60,331 nucleotides of DNA from an uncultured Clostridia bacterium (GCA_944386295.1 CALXAO010000027.1:1-60331); one strand, 5' to 3'. Shown: positions 34,269 to 44,554, counted from the stretch's first letter. Numbers and translations are program-made. Notes: generated from the sequence alone by a model not told the origin.

Positions 34269-36025
34269 CAGAAAATAATACACCTGTCATTTACGGAATT
34301 AATGGCCCAGTAGTAACGGTGCAAGGCTATCGGGGCTTTTCCATGATGGAAATGGTTTATGTGGGAACTGAACGGCTAGTGGGGGAAGTTATCGGCATTA
34401 CCGACCAAAAAACCACCATACAGGTCTATGAAGAAACCCTTGGTCTAAAATTAGGAGAACCAGTAGTCGGCACAGGAAATCCTTTAAATATTACCCTGGG
34501 GCCGGGTATTTTGAATAATATCTTTGACGGAATTGAACGCCCCCTCCGCGATCTGTCCGAATTGGACGGTGCATTTTTGCAACGGGGAGGAAAAATTCCT
34601 TTGCTTTCTGAAACCAGAAAATGGAAGGTTGCTGTTCTTGCAAAAATTGGCCAAACCCTTTCCGGTGGCAGTATTTTTGCCGAATGTCCAGAAACTCCTA
34701 TAATTACACACCGTTGCATGGTTCCTCCGGATTTGGAAGGAACCGTAATTTGGGTCGCAAAAAATGGGGAATACACTGTAGCCGATCCAATTTTAAAAAT
34801 CCGGAACGATGACGGCCGAGAGCATGTACTGTATCTTGCACAGAGGTGGCCCATTAAAATCCCCCGACCAATGAAAAAACGGCTCCCGCCAAACATTCCT
34901 CTGATTACCGGACAACGGATTATCGACACTATTCTTCCTATAGCAAAAGGAGGAACAGCAGCGATTCCCGGCGGGTTTGGCACAGGAAAAACAATGACCC
35001 AACATCAGCTGGCAAAATGGTGTGACGCAGATCTGATTGTCTATGTAGGATGCGGAGAACGAGGCAACGAAATGTCTCAGGTTCTGGAAGAATTTTCTGC
35101 CCTGACTGACCCAAAATCCGGACGTCCCATGATGGAGCGAACCTGCTTAATTGCAAACACTTCCAATATGCCTGTTGCTGCCCGGGAGGCATCCATTTAT
35201 ACTGGAATTACGCTAGCAGAATATTATCGGGACATGGGATACCATGTGGCCATTATGGCAGACTCTACCTCCCGCTGGGCAGAAGCTCTTCGGGAAATCT
35301 CCGGACGACTGGAAGAAATGCCGGCGGAAGAAGGTTTCCCCGCATATCTGTCTTCCCGCCTATCGGAATTTTATGAACGGGCGGGCCGCGTCACAAATCT
35401 GAATGGTACCGAGGGTTCCGTGACTATTATCGGCGCAGTGTCACCACAGGGGTCAGATTTTTCCGAACCGGTAACACAAAACACAAAAAGATATGTTCGC
35501 TGTTTCTGGGCCCTAGATAAGGCGCTGGCCTACGCACGGCATTATCCGGCAATTAATTGGATTACCAGCTACAGTGAGTATTTTGATGACTTAAACAACT
35601 GGTATGAAGACCACGTTGGCTTGGATTTTGTCCAGAACCGAAGGCGAATTAATGTGCTGCTTCAAGAAGAAGACCGGCTTATGGAAATTGTTAAGCTGAT
35701 TGGCGAAGACGTTCTTCCCGACGATCAAAAGCTGATTATTGAAACAGCAAATGTCATCCGCACCGGATTTCTGCAGCAAAACGCATTTCACAAAGATGAT
35801 ACATTTGTTTCCATTCAAAAACAGCAGCAAATGATGGAAGTTATCTTGCATTTGTACGATGCGGCAAAACGTAGAGTCTCGATGGGGATTCCCATTTCTC
35901 GGATCAAAGAAACCGGTCTTTTTGAAAAATTAATTCGTATGAAATATGAAATTTCCAATAATGCATTAGAACTGTTTGGACAATACAAGGAAGAAATTAC
36001 CCGAACACTGGATGCGTTAAACTGA
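34265..36025 (+). CDS. ntpA: V/A-type ATPase catalytic subunit A
   Basis: The 586 aa product is the catalytic subunit. It has the N-terminal beta barrel, the bulge domain insert typical of V/A-type A subunits, Walker A GGFGTGKT at residues 236-243, GCGERGNEM, and MADSTSRWAEALREISGRLE. ATG 34265 overlaps the subunit E stop; an open frame extending to 34172 lies inside subunit E and is not used. Confidence 0.96.
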   Translation: MTENNTPVIYGINGPVVTVQGYRGFSMMEMVYVGTERLVGEVIGITDQKTTIQVYEETLGLKLGEPVVGTGNPLNITLGPGILNNIFDGIERPLRDLSELDGAFLQRGGKIPLLSETRKWKVAVLAKIGQTLSGGSIFAECPETPIITHRCMVPPDLEGTVIWVAKNGEYTVADPILKIRNDDGREHVLYLAQRWPIKIPRPMKKRLPPNIPLITGQRIIDTILPIAKGGTAAIPGGFGTGKTMTQHQLAKWCDADLIVYVGCGERGNEMSQVLEEFSALTDPKSGRPMMERTCLIANTSNMPVAAREASIYTGITLAEYYRDMGYHVAIMADSTSRWAEALREISGRLEEMPAEEGFPAYLSSRLSEFYERAGRVTNLNGTEGSVTIIGAVSPQGSDFSEPVTQNTKRYVRCFWALDKALAYARHYPAINWITSYSEYFDDLNNWYEDHVGLDFVQNRRRINVLLQEEDRLMEIVKLIGEDVLPDDQKLIIETANVIRTGFLQQNAFHKDDTFVSIQKQQQMMEVILHLYDAAKRRVSMGIPISRIKETGLFEKLIRMKYEISNNALELFGQYKEEITRTLDALN

Positions 36026-36043
36026 GAAAGGAGTGTTCTTCTC

Positions 36044-37435
36044 TTGATTATCGATTACCTTGGCACAAACGAAATCAATGGCCCCTTGGTGGTTTTAAAG
36101 AACATTCCGGGCGTAGCTAACGAAGAGATGGTAGAATTGCGCATGGACAACGGTACAGTCCGTCAAGGCCGGATTGTACAAATGGACAGAGAACGGCTAG
36201 TTGTTCAAGTCTTCCAGGGAACCAGAGGTATATCCCTCAACAATACACGTACCCGTTTTCTGGGACATCCCATTGAACTGCCACTGTCGCTGGAAATTTT
36301 AGGACGTACCTTTGATGGCGCAGGCCGTCCCATTGACGGTTTGGGCGAAGTCTATTCCGACCTTCGTAGGAATATCAATGGTCTGCCGATGAATCCAGTG
36401 TGCCGGACATATCCTCAAAATTATATTTGTACCGGCATTTCCTCCATTGATGTTCTTATGACCCTGATCCGAGGACAGAAACTACCAATTTTCTCCGGTT
36501 CTGGTATGAGCCACAATGAACTGGCAGTGCAAATTGCACGCCAAGCGCGTCTGACGGGCAGTGAAGATGAAAACTTCTGCATTGTTTTTGCAGCCATGGG
36601 CGTAAAAAACGACATAGCCGATTACTTTAAACGCAGTTTTGAAGAAGCAAATGTTCTGCATAGAGTTGTTATGTTCCAGAATTTATCCAGTGACCCCATT
36701 GTAGAACGCATTTTGACGCCTCGCTGCGCTTTAACAGCGGCAGAATATCTGGCTTATGAAGAAAATATGCACGTACTGGTCATCATGACCGATATGACAG
36801 CCTACGCAGAAGCACTCCGGGAATTTTCTTCCTCTAAAGGAGAAATTCCCGGCAGAAAGGGCTATCCAGGATACCTATATTCCGATTTAGCCTCGCTTTA
36901 CGAGCGGGCAGGAATTGTTCGGGGAAAGCAAGGTTCGGTGACTCAACTGCCCATTCTAACCATGCCAAACGACGATATTACTCATCCTGTCCCCGATTTA
37001 ACCGGATACATCACAGAAGGGCAAATTGTTTTGGATCGTTCTTTGAACGCATCTGGCATTTATCCACCGGTTGCAATTCTGCCCTCCCTGTCCCGACTCA
37101 TGAAAGACGGCATTGGTGAAAATTTTACCCGCGCAGACCATGCGGCGGTTTCCGGTCAGGTGTTCGCATCTTATGCAAAGGTTATGGACGCCCGCTCTCT
37201 GGCATCGGTCATTGGAGAAGAAGAATTGTCGGAAATTGATCAGAAATACCTGAAGTTTGGTCGTCTGTTTGAGCAAGAAGTACTAAAACAGGGACATCAC
37301 GAAAACAGGACCATTGAAGAAAGCTTAAACCTTTGCTGGCGGATTCTCTCTACCCTTCCCCGCTCAGAACTGTCCCGTGTAGAAAACACAATGCTGGAAC
37401 AATACTACCGACCAGAACAAGGTGACACATTATGA
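36044..37435 (+). CDS. ntpB: V/A-type ATPase regulatory subunit B
   Basis: The 463 aa product is the non-catalytic subunit B. It lacks a Walker A loop and has [21 protein letters not shown] in its place, with [20 protein letters not shown] and the family segment [15 protein letters not shown]. The start is TTG at 36044, ten bases after AAAGGAG. Its TGA overlaps the ATG of subunit D. Confidence 0.96.
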   Translation: MIIDYLGTNEINGPLVVLKNIPGVANEEMVELRMDNGTVRQGRIVQMDRERLVVQVFQGTRGISLNNTRTRFLGHPIELPLSLEILGRTFDGAGRPIDGLGEVYSDLRRNINGLPMNPVCRTYPQNYICTGISSIDVLMTLIRGQKLPIFSGSGMSHNELAVQIARQARLTGSEDENFCIVFAAMGVKNDIADYFKRSFEEANVLHRVVMFQNLSSDPIVERILTPRCALTAAEYLAYEENMHVLVIMTDMTAYAEALREFSSSKGEIPGRKGYPGYLYSDLASLYERAGIVRGKQGSVTQLPILTMPNDDITHPVPDLTGYITEGQIVLDRSLNASGIYPPVAILPSLSRLMKDGIGENFTRADHAAVSGQVFASYAKVMDARSLASVIGEEELSEIDQKYLKFGRLFEQEVLKQGHHENRTIEESLNLCWRILSTLPRSELSRVENTMLEQYYRPEQGDTL

Positions 37436-38052
37436 TCAATACCGCACCCACCAAAGGAAATTTATTAGCTGAAAGGAAACGGCTTTCCCTAGCAAAAACC
37501 GGATATGATCTACTAGACAAAAAACGTAACATTTTGGTACGTGAAATGATGCAGCTGATTGATTCAGTAAACCGACTGCAGGAAGAAATTGAAAAAACAT
37601 TTGGAGCTGCCTACGCAGCACTACAGAGAGCAAACGTGGAAACTGGAATACGCAGTGATTTGGCAGGCGATGTTCCCGTTGATACTTCTCTGGAAGTTAA
37701 AACCCGCAGTGTCATGGGTGTGGAAATTCCAATTATAACCTGCGACACTGCAATGCCAAACCAGATTCCATATGGTCTGTCCACTTCCAACGCTGCGTTA
37801 GACGAGGCTTATCTCTGCTTTATCCGGGTCAAACATCTTTCCGCAAAAATTGCAGAAGTGGAAAACAGCGTTTATCGGTTGGCAATTGCCATAAAAAAAA
37901 CGCAGAAAAGAGCCAATGCCTTGAAAAATATTATTATTCCGAGTAGCTGCCAAACCATTCGGGAAATTACCTCAGTTTTAGAAGAAAAGGAACGGGAAGA
38001 ATTTTCCCGCATGAAAATCATTAAACAGCAAAAAAAGACAGGGTTGAATTAG
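37432..38052 (+). CDS. ntpD: V/A-type ATPase central stalk subunit D
   Basis: The 206 aa product is the rotating shaft of the enzyme. It has the family start [20 protein letters not shown], a long antiparallel coiled coil, and a C-terminal region with [14 protein letters not shown]. It ends with TAG and is followed by an intrinsic terminator, so it closes the operon. The full set of nine subunits suggests a working ATPase or ATP synthase in the cell membrane. Confidence 0.95.
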   Translation: MINTAPTKGNLLAERKRLSLAKTGYDLLDKKRNILVREMMQLIDSVNRLQEEIEKTFGAAYAALQRANVETGIRSDLAGDVPVDTSLEVKTRSVMGVEIPIITCDTAMPNQIPYGLSTSNAALDEAYLCFIRVKHLSAKIAEVENSVYRLAIAIKKTQKRANALKNIIIPSSCQTIREITSVLEEKEREEFSRMKIIKQQKKTGLN

Positions 38053-38085
38053 CCAACGCTGGATAAGGAATTTTTTATGTAAGGA

Positions 38086-38127
38086 AAACGATGTAACTCA
38101 ACAAAATGGGTTACACCGTTTTTTTGT
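38086..38127 (+). terminator. Intrinsic terminator of the V/A-type ATPase operon
   Basis: The stem arms lie at about 38087-38100 and 38107-38120, with two G-U pairs and a 6-nt loop, followed by seven or more T residues. It is a clear intrinsic terminator. Confidence 0.85.
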
Positions 38128-38313
38128 TTTCGGAAACTGTCAATACAGTTTCCTTGCTTGTTGCAGTATACGACATCTCCGCTGTCTTTTCCGTATATGT
38201 TTTTTTGCCGATCTGCCCGAATGCCGTTCCTGCCCTGTCAGGCGATGTATTGTTTCTCCCGGCACGCTCATATCTTAGCAATACTTCCACAAAAAAATAT
38301 CCTATTTCGCAGA
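38128..38313. other. Intergenic stretch without recognisable gene
   Basis: Open frames on both strands exist here, but none has a ribosome-binding site or family resemblance that I can recognise. It borders the decayed sirtuin gene and is probably also relic sequence. Confidence 0.4.
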
Positions 38314-38913
38314 TTATTCAATAGGAGATTTGATGATAACAGGTGTGTTTGCTCCAACCTCCAATTCAAAAAATAAAATACACAAATCTTTATGGCGGCA
38401 AATAAAGTCGTGATAATGACTTGCCGCCGCATACCACCCCTCTTGCAAATTCATTTTCATAGGTGCGCCACATACAGGACATTGGGGATTAGTTCTGTAG
38501 GAATTTTCAAGTCCTTTTGACGCTTTACCATTTTCCGCACTTTGTTCTCATTATCATAGGTCTTATTATGACTTGCCATAAACCATAATCCCTGCGTATA
38601 ATACAAACGCTTCTTATCAAAGCCCTCAAGCTGAAATTGATGGTCAATATTTGTTATCAGAACAAAAGCAGATCAAGGTATGGCTTGCCGACGGAAACAT
38701 CATATCTGTTTACAAAGATGTGTCTTGACCACCACGCTCAATATTCTTCCAATGTCTCGAACGGATAAAAGCCGCCTGCATACATATCGGTAATTCCAAA
38801 CTTTTCGTGAAAATCTGCAAAGCACTTTTCAAACCGTTCTCCATTATAGGTAAGTCCTGCCGAAACAGACACGCCTGCCCCTGCACCGATAACGATTGCT
38901 TCAGAGGCTTCTA

Positions 38914-38935
<22 letters not shown>
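38314..38935 (-). pseudogene. Decayed class-M sirtuin (SirTM)
   Basis: Read on the minus strand in several frames, this sequence spells a Sir2-family protein in order. It has EAIVIGAGAGVSVSAGLTYN (NAD site), MYAGGFYPFETLEEY, AWWSRHI, LEGFDKKRLYYTQG, PTELIPN, a CPVCGAPM zinc motif and NTPVIIKSP near the end. Stops and frameshifts interrupt it repeatedly. Class-M sirtuins are protein ADP-ribosyltransferases usually encoded next to macrodomain hydrolases, and the relic next to it is one. The N-terminus is fused by a deletion to the end of that gene. Confidence 0.85.
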
Positions 38936-39581
<646 letters not shown>

Positions 39582-39585
39582 CTTC

Positions 39586-39835
39586 TTATCCTCTCCGTAC
39601 AACTGCTCTTTGGGAACAAATGCTTAAACAGTTGCCACAATGCAAGCAGTTTTTCTTCCTTATTACAGCAGGGATTATGGAAAAATCAATACAATCTTGC
39701 GGACATACGGTTTGACATGTTTTGCAGCCAATACATTTATATGTAATCTCATAGCATTGTGATTTTTCATGTTCTTTACCAATCGCTCAATCGGCTTTTT
39801 TGAAAAGTCAAACCATTCACCGCTATCCTCATAGA
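39586..39835 (-). pseudogene. C-terminal fragment of a ferredoxin-domain oxidoreductase
   Basis: The minus strand carries EDSGEWFDFSKKPIER and then, in another frame, a two-cluster ferredoxin domain: CIGCKTCQTVCPQDC followed by CLHCGNCLSIC. This resembles the C-terminus of clostridial pyridoxamine-phosphate-oxidase-like proteins with a ferredoxin tail. The N-terminus is lost; the fragment joins directly onto the SnoaL-like fragment. It ends seven bases before the macrodomain relic and may have been co-transcribed with it. Confidence 0.65.
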
Positions 39836-40036
39836 ACTAAAAGACAGAAAGCGCCTGATAGAATAATTGATAGGAGCAGAAGCAAGGCAAGCAACTGAGC
39901 CAACAAAAGCATCACGACCTGTACTATAGGCAAGGTTGTGTTGAATGTACCCTTCTGCAAGTAGGCTTGCCGCTTTTTTGGTATCACTGTTTGCAAAGGT
40001 ATTAAAGAGTTCGAGAGCTTTTTGTGTGTTTGTCAT
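39836..40036 (-). pseudogene. N-terminal fragment of a SnoaL/NTF2-like protein
   Basis: The fragment reads MTNTQKALELFNTFANSDTK, then LLAEGYIQHNLAY and GRDAFVGSV, which is the start of the nuclear-transport-factor-2-like (SnoaL) family. After about 55 residues the similarity stops and the sequence runs into the ferredoxin-domain fragment. The open frame continues to 39776 only as a chance fusion. A deletion that joined two genes explains this best. Confidence 0.65.
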
Positions 40037-40330
40037 CTTGAGATGTTCATAATGGATTTTCTCCTTTGAATATGCTTTGAGCTGCGCAGCGGCCGTTCTC
40101 CGTAGCTCTTGATTATATTAAGTTTCAAGTGTAAAGTAGGCATTTTATTGTGCTGTAGTTACTCAAAAATACTATTGAACGGGTACTCAAAGGTAACAAA
40201 TGCGTGATTTCAGGCTTTTTAGCAATTTGTGGTGCAAAATAAATTTCTAAAAATTTTTTTTCGGATTGATCTTGAATGGTATAATTGCATCCAAAGTTTC
40301 AGATAGAAACTATTTTAAGGAAAGGATACT
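40037..40330. other. Divergent intergenic region
   Basis: This AT-rich stretch separates the SnoaL fragment (minus) and the HxlR relic (plus). A TATAAT at 40280-40285 with an AAGGAAAGGA ribosome-binding site at about 40318 belongs to the HxlR relic; no good -35 box is visible. Nothing else was recognised. Confidence 0.4.
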
Positions 40331-40664
40331 ATGAATAAACCAAAAACAGTTAAAAAATTGCCGACTTGCCCCGTAGAAATAACATTAACTTTAATTGTGA
40401 TAAATGGAAAGTTTTAATTTTGCGTGACTTACTCACAGGAACAAAGCGATTCGGCGAACTAAAAAATCTATTGGCAGCGTATCGCAAAAGGTATTGACAG
40501 CACAGCTTCGAGCAATGGAAGAAAAGGGTCTTTTAAGTCGTAAGGTTTATGCAGAAGTTCCGCCACGGGTAGAATATACGCTAACTGAATTAGGATATAG
40601 TCTGAAACCTATTCTGGACGCAATGTGGAATTGGGGTGAAGGCTATAAGGCTTCTTTGTTATAG
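40331..40664 (+). pseudogene. Decayed HxlR-family transcriptional regulator
   Basis: The sequence begins MNKPKTVKKLPTCPVEITLT, continues in the next frame as DKWKVLILRDLLTGTKRFGE, and then as VSQKVLTAQLRAMEEKGLL and PPRVEYTLTELGYSL. This is a winged-helix HxlR regulator of about 110 residues. Two single-base losses, near 40393 and 40470, shift the frame. It is divergent from the SnoaL fragment, which it probably once regulated. Confidence 0.85.
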
Positions 40665-40669
40665 AAATA

Positions 40670-40699
40670 GCGGGTATCCAAATCATATGGATTACCCGC
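40670..40699 (+). terminator. Hairpin after the HxlR relic
   Basis: An 11-bp stem with one bulged base (40670-40680 with 40688-40699) and a 7-nt loop lies just behind the HxlR stop. The T-run is weak. Confidence 0.5.
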
Positions 40700-41187
40700 T
40701 GCTTTAGCATTCAGATATGTCACTCTTTTGGGTGTGAAAAAGCCTTGTTTTCAGAGCATAAAACAGGACGGGAGGTGTTATCCCTACCCGCTATGATTAT
40801 ACTATATGCGTTGCTCTAAGCATAGATTATCTCTCTATTCACAATCTCCATCGCACACGCTCGTATAGTAATTATTCGCGTCCATTCCTAAAACGTTTTC
40901 TTCCTTTAACCGTTCCGTAATACCCTGCGCCTGTTTCATCTGCTCTGTGAGTATGACCAAGTGTTTCTGTGTTTGTCTGTCGATGTTGGCAAAGTAGACG
41001 TTTAGTCTGCCCCTTGCAGGCAGAGTAGTCTAAATTATCCCGTGATGTTTCTTTAAATACTACAAATGACTCTGTCCGAATAAACCTATCAGCTGTTTTT
41101 TTCGACAGGTAAGGCAAAGCAGGGCGAGCAGATAACCGCTATGCATTTGCAAAACCCATAAAGTTGTATTATGTAGTGTTGGAATTA
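40700..41187. other. Relic region with an unidentified minus-strand ORF
   Basis: A minus-strand open frame (40872-41117) and a second frame reading HLVILTEQMKQAQGITERLK look like remains of a small protein, possibly from a mobile element. I cannot name the family. The rest holds nothing recognisable. Confidence 0.35.
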
Positions 41188-43041
41188 TCAACTCTGTTTT
41201 TTTTCAATCAGGGTTCGCATCGCATTAAGAATTGCAAGTACAGAAACCCCGACATCGGCAAACACTGCTGCCCACATAGAAGCAAATCCACAGGCCCCAA
41301 GAACCAAAACTATTCCTTTAACAGCCAAAGCAAAAATAATGTTTTGCCAGACAATGCCCACTGTTTTTCGGGCAATTTTTACCGCTAACGGAAGTTTTGC
41401 CGGATTATCGTCCATTAAAACAACATCAGAAGCTTCAATAGCAGCGTCCGCCCCCAGACCGCCCATGGCCACGCCCACATCACACCCAGCAAGCACTGGA
41501 GCGTCATTAATTCCATCACCTACGAATACAACCTTCCCACGAGCAGAAGTGTCAGCAAGATATTCCGCCGCCGCCGAGACTTTTTCTGCCGGCAAAAGTT
41601 CCGCCCGAACCTCGTCAATGCCAAGGAACTCTGCCACATTCTCCGCCACATTGCGGTTATCCCCGGTCAGCATTACGGTTTTTCGTACACCAAGTGCCCG
41701 CAGATGCCCTATTGCCTCTTTAGCCCCCGGTTTGATTTCATCCGAAATCACAATATGTCCCAGATATTTGCCATCCAAAGCCATATGTACAATTGTTCCG
41801 ATACTCTGACACGTTTTCCATACAATCCCCACCGATTGCATAAGCTGCTCATTCCCGGCATAAACCCGTTTGCCGTCCACGATCGCACAAACACCCTGTC
41901 CTGAAATCTGTTGAAAATCTGAAATATGTCCCGGGTCCAATGGTTTTTGTACGGCTTGCCGCAGAGCTTCAGATAAAGGATGCGTACTGTAATATTCCAC
42001 CGAAGCAGCCAGAAAAAGCAATTCCTGTTCTGAGACAAACTGGGGATGAACAGCTGTTACCACGAAATTGCCCTTTGTCAAGGTTCCGGTTTTATCAAAA
42101 ATCACAATTTCACTTTTTGCCAAAGTTTCCAGATAATTAGACCCTTTTACCAAAATTCCGGCACGAGAAGCTCTTCCAATACCACCAAAAAAGGACAGAG
42201 GAACCGAAATAACTAAAGCACAGGGACAGGAAATCACTAAAAAGGTCAAAGCACGGTGAACCCAGTCAAACCAATTTCCTTGAAGTAGCAGCGGAGGTAC
42301 AATCGCAAGTAATGCAGCAAAAATTACAACTATCGGCGTATACCAGCGGGCAAAACGTGTAATAAAGTTTTCGGTCACAGCTTTGTTTTCCGAGGAATTT
42401 TCCACCAATTCCAAAATTTTGGCCACCGTGGATTCCCCATATTCCCGACTGACCCGTACCCGCAATACACCGTTCAGATTTACACAGCCGCCGATAACGT
42501 CATCCCCTGCCTTCACATCTCTTGGAAGAGACTCTCCTGTCAATGCGGTCGTATTCAAAGACGAGGTTCCTTCTAATATCACCCCATCCAAAGGAATCTT
42601 TTCGCCGGGAAGAATTACAATACATTCCCCCACCTGAACCTCTTCCGGGGCTACTGTCAGTATCTGACCATTCCGTTCTACTGAAGCAGCATCTGGACGA
42701 ATTTCCATTAAATCAGAAATGGAACGACGACTTTTCCCCACCGCATATCCCTGGAACCACTCGCCAATCTGGTAAAAAAGCATTACGACAACGCCTTCCA
42801 TTGCTTCCCCGATAGCAAAGGCCCCTACGGTAGCAAGAGCCATTAAAAAATTTTCATCAAAAATCTGCCCCCGCAGAATGTTGCGAATTGCCCGCCACAA
42901 AATATCCCAGCCGCAGACAAGATACGGTACAGCAAAAGCAAGTACCGAATGCCAACTCTCCAAAGGAAGAAACAAACACACTCCAAAAAGGAATACGCCG
43001 ATTCCCAGACGGACAAGCATTTTTTTTTGACTAGAAGACAT
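41188..43041 (-). CDS. Zn/Cd/Pb-type heavy metal P-type ATPase
   Basis: The 617 aa product exports divalent heavy metals. It has the SCPCALVISVP metal motif in helix 6 (CPC at 272-274), the phosphorylation site DKTGTLTKG (Asp316), the HP motif in YSTHPLSEAL and GDGINDAPVLAG. The last helices hold LAVKGIVLVLG and FADVGVSVLAILNAMR, whose Lys and Asp mark the Zn/Cd/Pb group (P1B-2). ATG 43041 follows AGGGGTGG. The usual N-terminal metal-binding domain is not fused but encoded by the small gene just upstream. Confidence 0.95.
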   Translation of the reverse strand: MSSSQKKMLVRLGIGVFLFGVCLFLPLESWHSVLAFAVPYLVCGWDILWRAIRNILRGQIFDENFLMALATVGAFAIGEAMEGVVVMLFYQIGEWFQGYAVGKSRRSISDLMEIRPDAASVERNGQILTVAPEEVQVGECIVILPGEKIPLDGVILEGTSSLNTTALTGESLPRDVKAGDDVIGGCVNLNGVLRVRVSREYGESTVAKILELVENSSENKAVTENFITRFARWYTPIVVIFAALLAIVPPLLLQGNWFDWVHRALTFLVISCPCALVISVPLSFFGGIGRASRAGILVKGSNYLETLAKSEIVIFDKTGTLTKGNFVVTAVHPQFVSEQELLFLAASVEYYSTHPLSEALRQAVQKPLDPGHISDFQQISGQGVCAIVDGKRVYAGNEQLMQSVGIVWKTCQSIGTIVHMALDGKYLGHIVISDEIKPGAKEAIGHLRALGVRKTVMLTGDNRNVAENVAEFLGIDEVRAELLPAEKVSAAAEYLADTSARGKVVFVGDGINDAPVLAGCDVGVAMGGLGADAAIEASDVVLMDDNPAKLPLAVKIARKTVGIVWQNIIFALAVKGIVLVLGACGFASMWAAVFADVGVSVLAILNAMRTLIEKKQS

Positions 43042-43058
43042 AGGTTCCACCCCTTTCC

Positions 43059-43277
43059 TTATCGGCGAATCATACAGTCTGGTTCTACTTTCCGGCAAAC
43101 AGCAACCGCCTGTTCCAATACCTGTTCAAAGATATCATCCGGAGTTTCCAGGGAAAGACGCTGGGTCATAAAACTGACATTTGCGGAAATAACACCGGGA
43201 ATTTTCCGAATAGCTGTTTCCATTTTCGCAGCACAGTTTGCGCAGTCCAAATGCTCAAGATGAAAAACTTTTTTCAT
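43059..43277 (-). CDS. Heavy-metal-associated (HMA) domain protein
   Basis: The 72 aa product is a free metal-binding domain with the core LDCANCAAKMETAIRKIPGV, whose CANC cysteines bind the metal, and the typical NVSFMTQRLSLE strand. It probably hands metal to the ATPase encoded 17 bases downstream, replacing the N-terminal domain missing there. The genes are in different frames, so this is not a recent split by a single stop codon. Confidence 0.9.
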   Translation of the reverse strand: MKKVFHLEHLDCANCAAKMETAIRKIPGVISANVSFMTQRLSLETPDDIFEQVLEQAVAVCRKVEPDCMIRR

Positions 43278-43295
43278 GTTGTTTTCTCCTTTGAA

Positions 43296-43652
43296 TTATT
43301 CTTCTATATGTTCCATTCCCTGATTAATAATCGTTCGCACATGATCGTCAGCCAGAGAATAAAACACAGTTTTTCCTTCCCGGCGATATTTAACTAACTG
43401 GGACTGTTTCAAAACGCGAAGCTGATGAGAAATGGCAGAAGTATTCATATTCAACAGTTGGGCAATGTCACATACACACATCTCAGATTCAAACAGAACA
43501 TACAGAATCTTAATCCGGGTACTATCACCGAACACCTTATAGAGTTCGGCCAAATCATACAGCAATTCTTCTTCCGGCATAATTTCCTTTACCTTTTGAA
43601 CCAGTTCCTCGTGAGCATGCATATATTCGCAAGCAGGAACTTCTGATTTCAT
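43296..43652 (-). CDS. ArsR/SmtB-family metal-sensing repressor
   Basis: The 118 aa winged-helix repressor senses divalent metals. It has the alpha-3 site motif MCVCDIAQLLN followed by the recognition helix SAISHQLRVLKQSQLVKYRR. The C-terminal helix has Asp-x-His, ten residues, His-x2-Glu, which matches the alpha-5 zinc site of SmtB/CzrA. Both sites are thus present, as in CadC-type proteins. It leads the operon with the HMA protein and ATPase, and an operator-like palindrome overlaps its promoter region. Confidence 0.93.
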   Translation of the reverse strand: MKSEVPACEYMHAHEELVQKVKEIMPEEELLYDLAELYKVFGDSTRIKILYVLFESEMCVCDIAQLLNMNTSAISHQLRVLKQSQLVKYRREGKTVFYSLADDHVRTIINQGMEHIEE

Positions 43653-43670
43653 AATCGCTCATCCTTTCAT

Positions 43671-43686
43671 TTGAATAATTGTTCAA
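43671..43686. promoter_or_regulatory. Probable ArsR-type operator
   Basis: TTGAATAATTGTTCAA has the arms TTGAA and TTCAA and resembles operators of the SmtB/CadC group. It lies just downstream of the -10 box, over the expected transcription start. Confidence 0.65.
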
Positions 43687-43690
43687 TTAT

Positions 43691-43719
43691 ATTATATACA
43701 AAGAAGGCCCAATTGTCAA
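43691..43719 (-). promoter_or_regulatory. Promoter of the metal efflux operon
   Basis: On the minus strand TTGACA (43719-43714), 17 bases and TATAAT (43696-43691) form a consensus promoter. Its -35 box lies in the loop of the preceding terminator hairpin. Confidence 0.85.
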
Positions 43720-43730
43720 GGGCCTTCTTT
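43700..43730 (-). terminator. Intrinsic terminator of the isomerase gene
   Basis: AAAGAAGGCCC (43700-43710) and GGGCCTTCTTT (43720-43730) form a perfect 11-bp stem with a 9-nt loop. It is followed by TTTG on the minus strand and lies 27 bases after the isomerase stop codon. Confidence 0.8.
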
Positions 43731-43756
43731 CATCGTTCAATATTTATTCAAAATTA

Positions 43757-44554
43757 TCAACGTAACATAAATTTCCGGATATAATCAATTGTAAACAGAA
43801 TTCCCCGATCGCCCAATTCGGTTCCACCTTTCCAGGTAGACGAATGGGGTTCGATACTTAAATTTCCATCATAATTTCTTGCATACAGCGTAGCAAAAAT
43901 TGATCCCCACATCAAATCATCCATTCCAGCCGGTGGATCAGACACACGGTTGACTCCATTGGATTTGACTGTGCCTTTTATATGAAAATGCGCAATTCGC
44001 TCGCCCCAATCGCTGAGTTCCTTCAAATAATCCCGCCCCTCGTTATACGCATGGGAACAATCATATTTCAGCATCAACTCCGGAATTTCACCCAAAACCA
44101 CCGACCAGGTTTCCGGAGAAACAATAAAATTACTCCAAGAACAGTTGCAAACTGCCACTGTTATTCCTTTTGAACGGGCATAGTCCGTTAACTGGCCGAA
44201 ATATTCCACTGCAGCGCAATAATTGCGAAACCGACTAACCGAATCATCGTAATTAAACCCACAAACAAACACTGGAGCTCCCACCGCCACCGCAGAGTCC
44301 AAATTACACTTTACCGTAGAAAACTGCTGCTCGTCCAGTTTTCCACCCCGATTGACCTGGGAATTCCAGCGGCCCACCGAACCAATCACAAGCCCAGTTT
44401 CCCTTAAGTTCTCCTGTATCTGCGGAACGGCATCCCGCAAAGCTTGGGTATCTTTATCATAATTACAGCAAATTTCCACAAAAGAAAGCCCTCTTTGCTT
44501 CACCTGCTGATACGATTCCAAAGTAAATTGATTATTAATCATGCCAAGTTTCAT
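43757..44554 (-). CDS. Sugar phosphate isomerase/epimerase family protein
   Basis: The 265 aa product is a TIM-barrel protein of the xylose-isomerase-like family. It starts MKLGMINNQFTLESYQQVK, has FVEICCNYD, a metal-site region LKYDCSHAYNEGRD, HFHIKGTVKSNG and LSIEPHSSTWKGG. ATG 44554 follows GGAG by eight bases; an upstream in-frame ATG lacks a good site. It is a single gene between nrdR and the metal operon. The substrate is unknown. Confidence 0.88.
   Translation of the reverse strand: MKLGMINNQFTLESYQQVKQRGLSFVEICCNYDKDTQALRDAVPQIQENLRETGLVIGSVGRWNSQVNRGGKLDEQQFSTVKCNLDSAVAVGAPVFVCGFNYDDSVSRFRNYCAAVEYFGQLTDYARSKGITVAVCNCSWSNFIVSPETWSVVLGEIPELMLKYDCSHAYNEGRDYLKELSDWGERIAHFHIKGTVKSNGVNRVSDPPAGMDDLMWGSIFATLYARNYDGNLSIEPHSSTWKGGTELGDRGILFTIDYIRKFMLR

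Noticed and set aside
38106-38376. Two plus-strand frames after the V-ATPase operon
   Set aside because: No ribosome-binding site, no family likeness, and the first begins inside the terminator hairpin.
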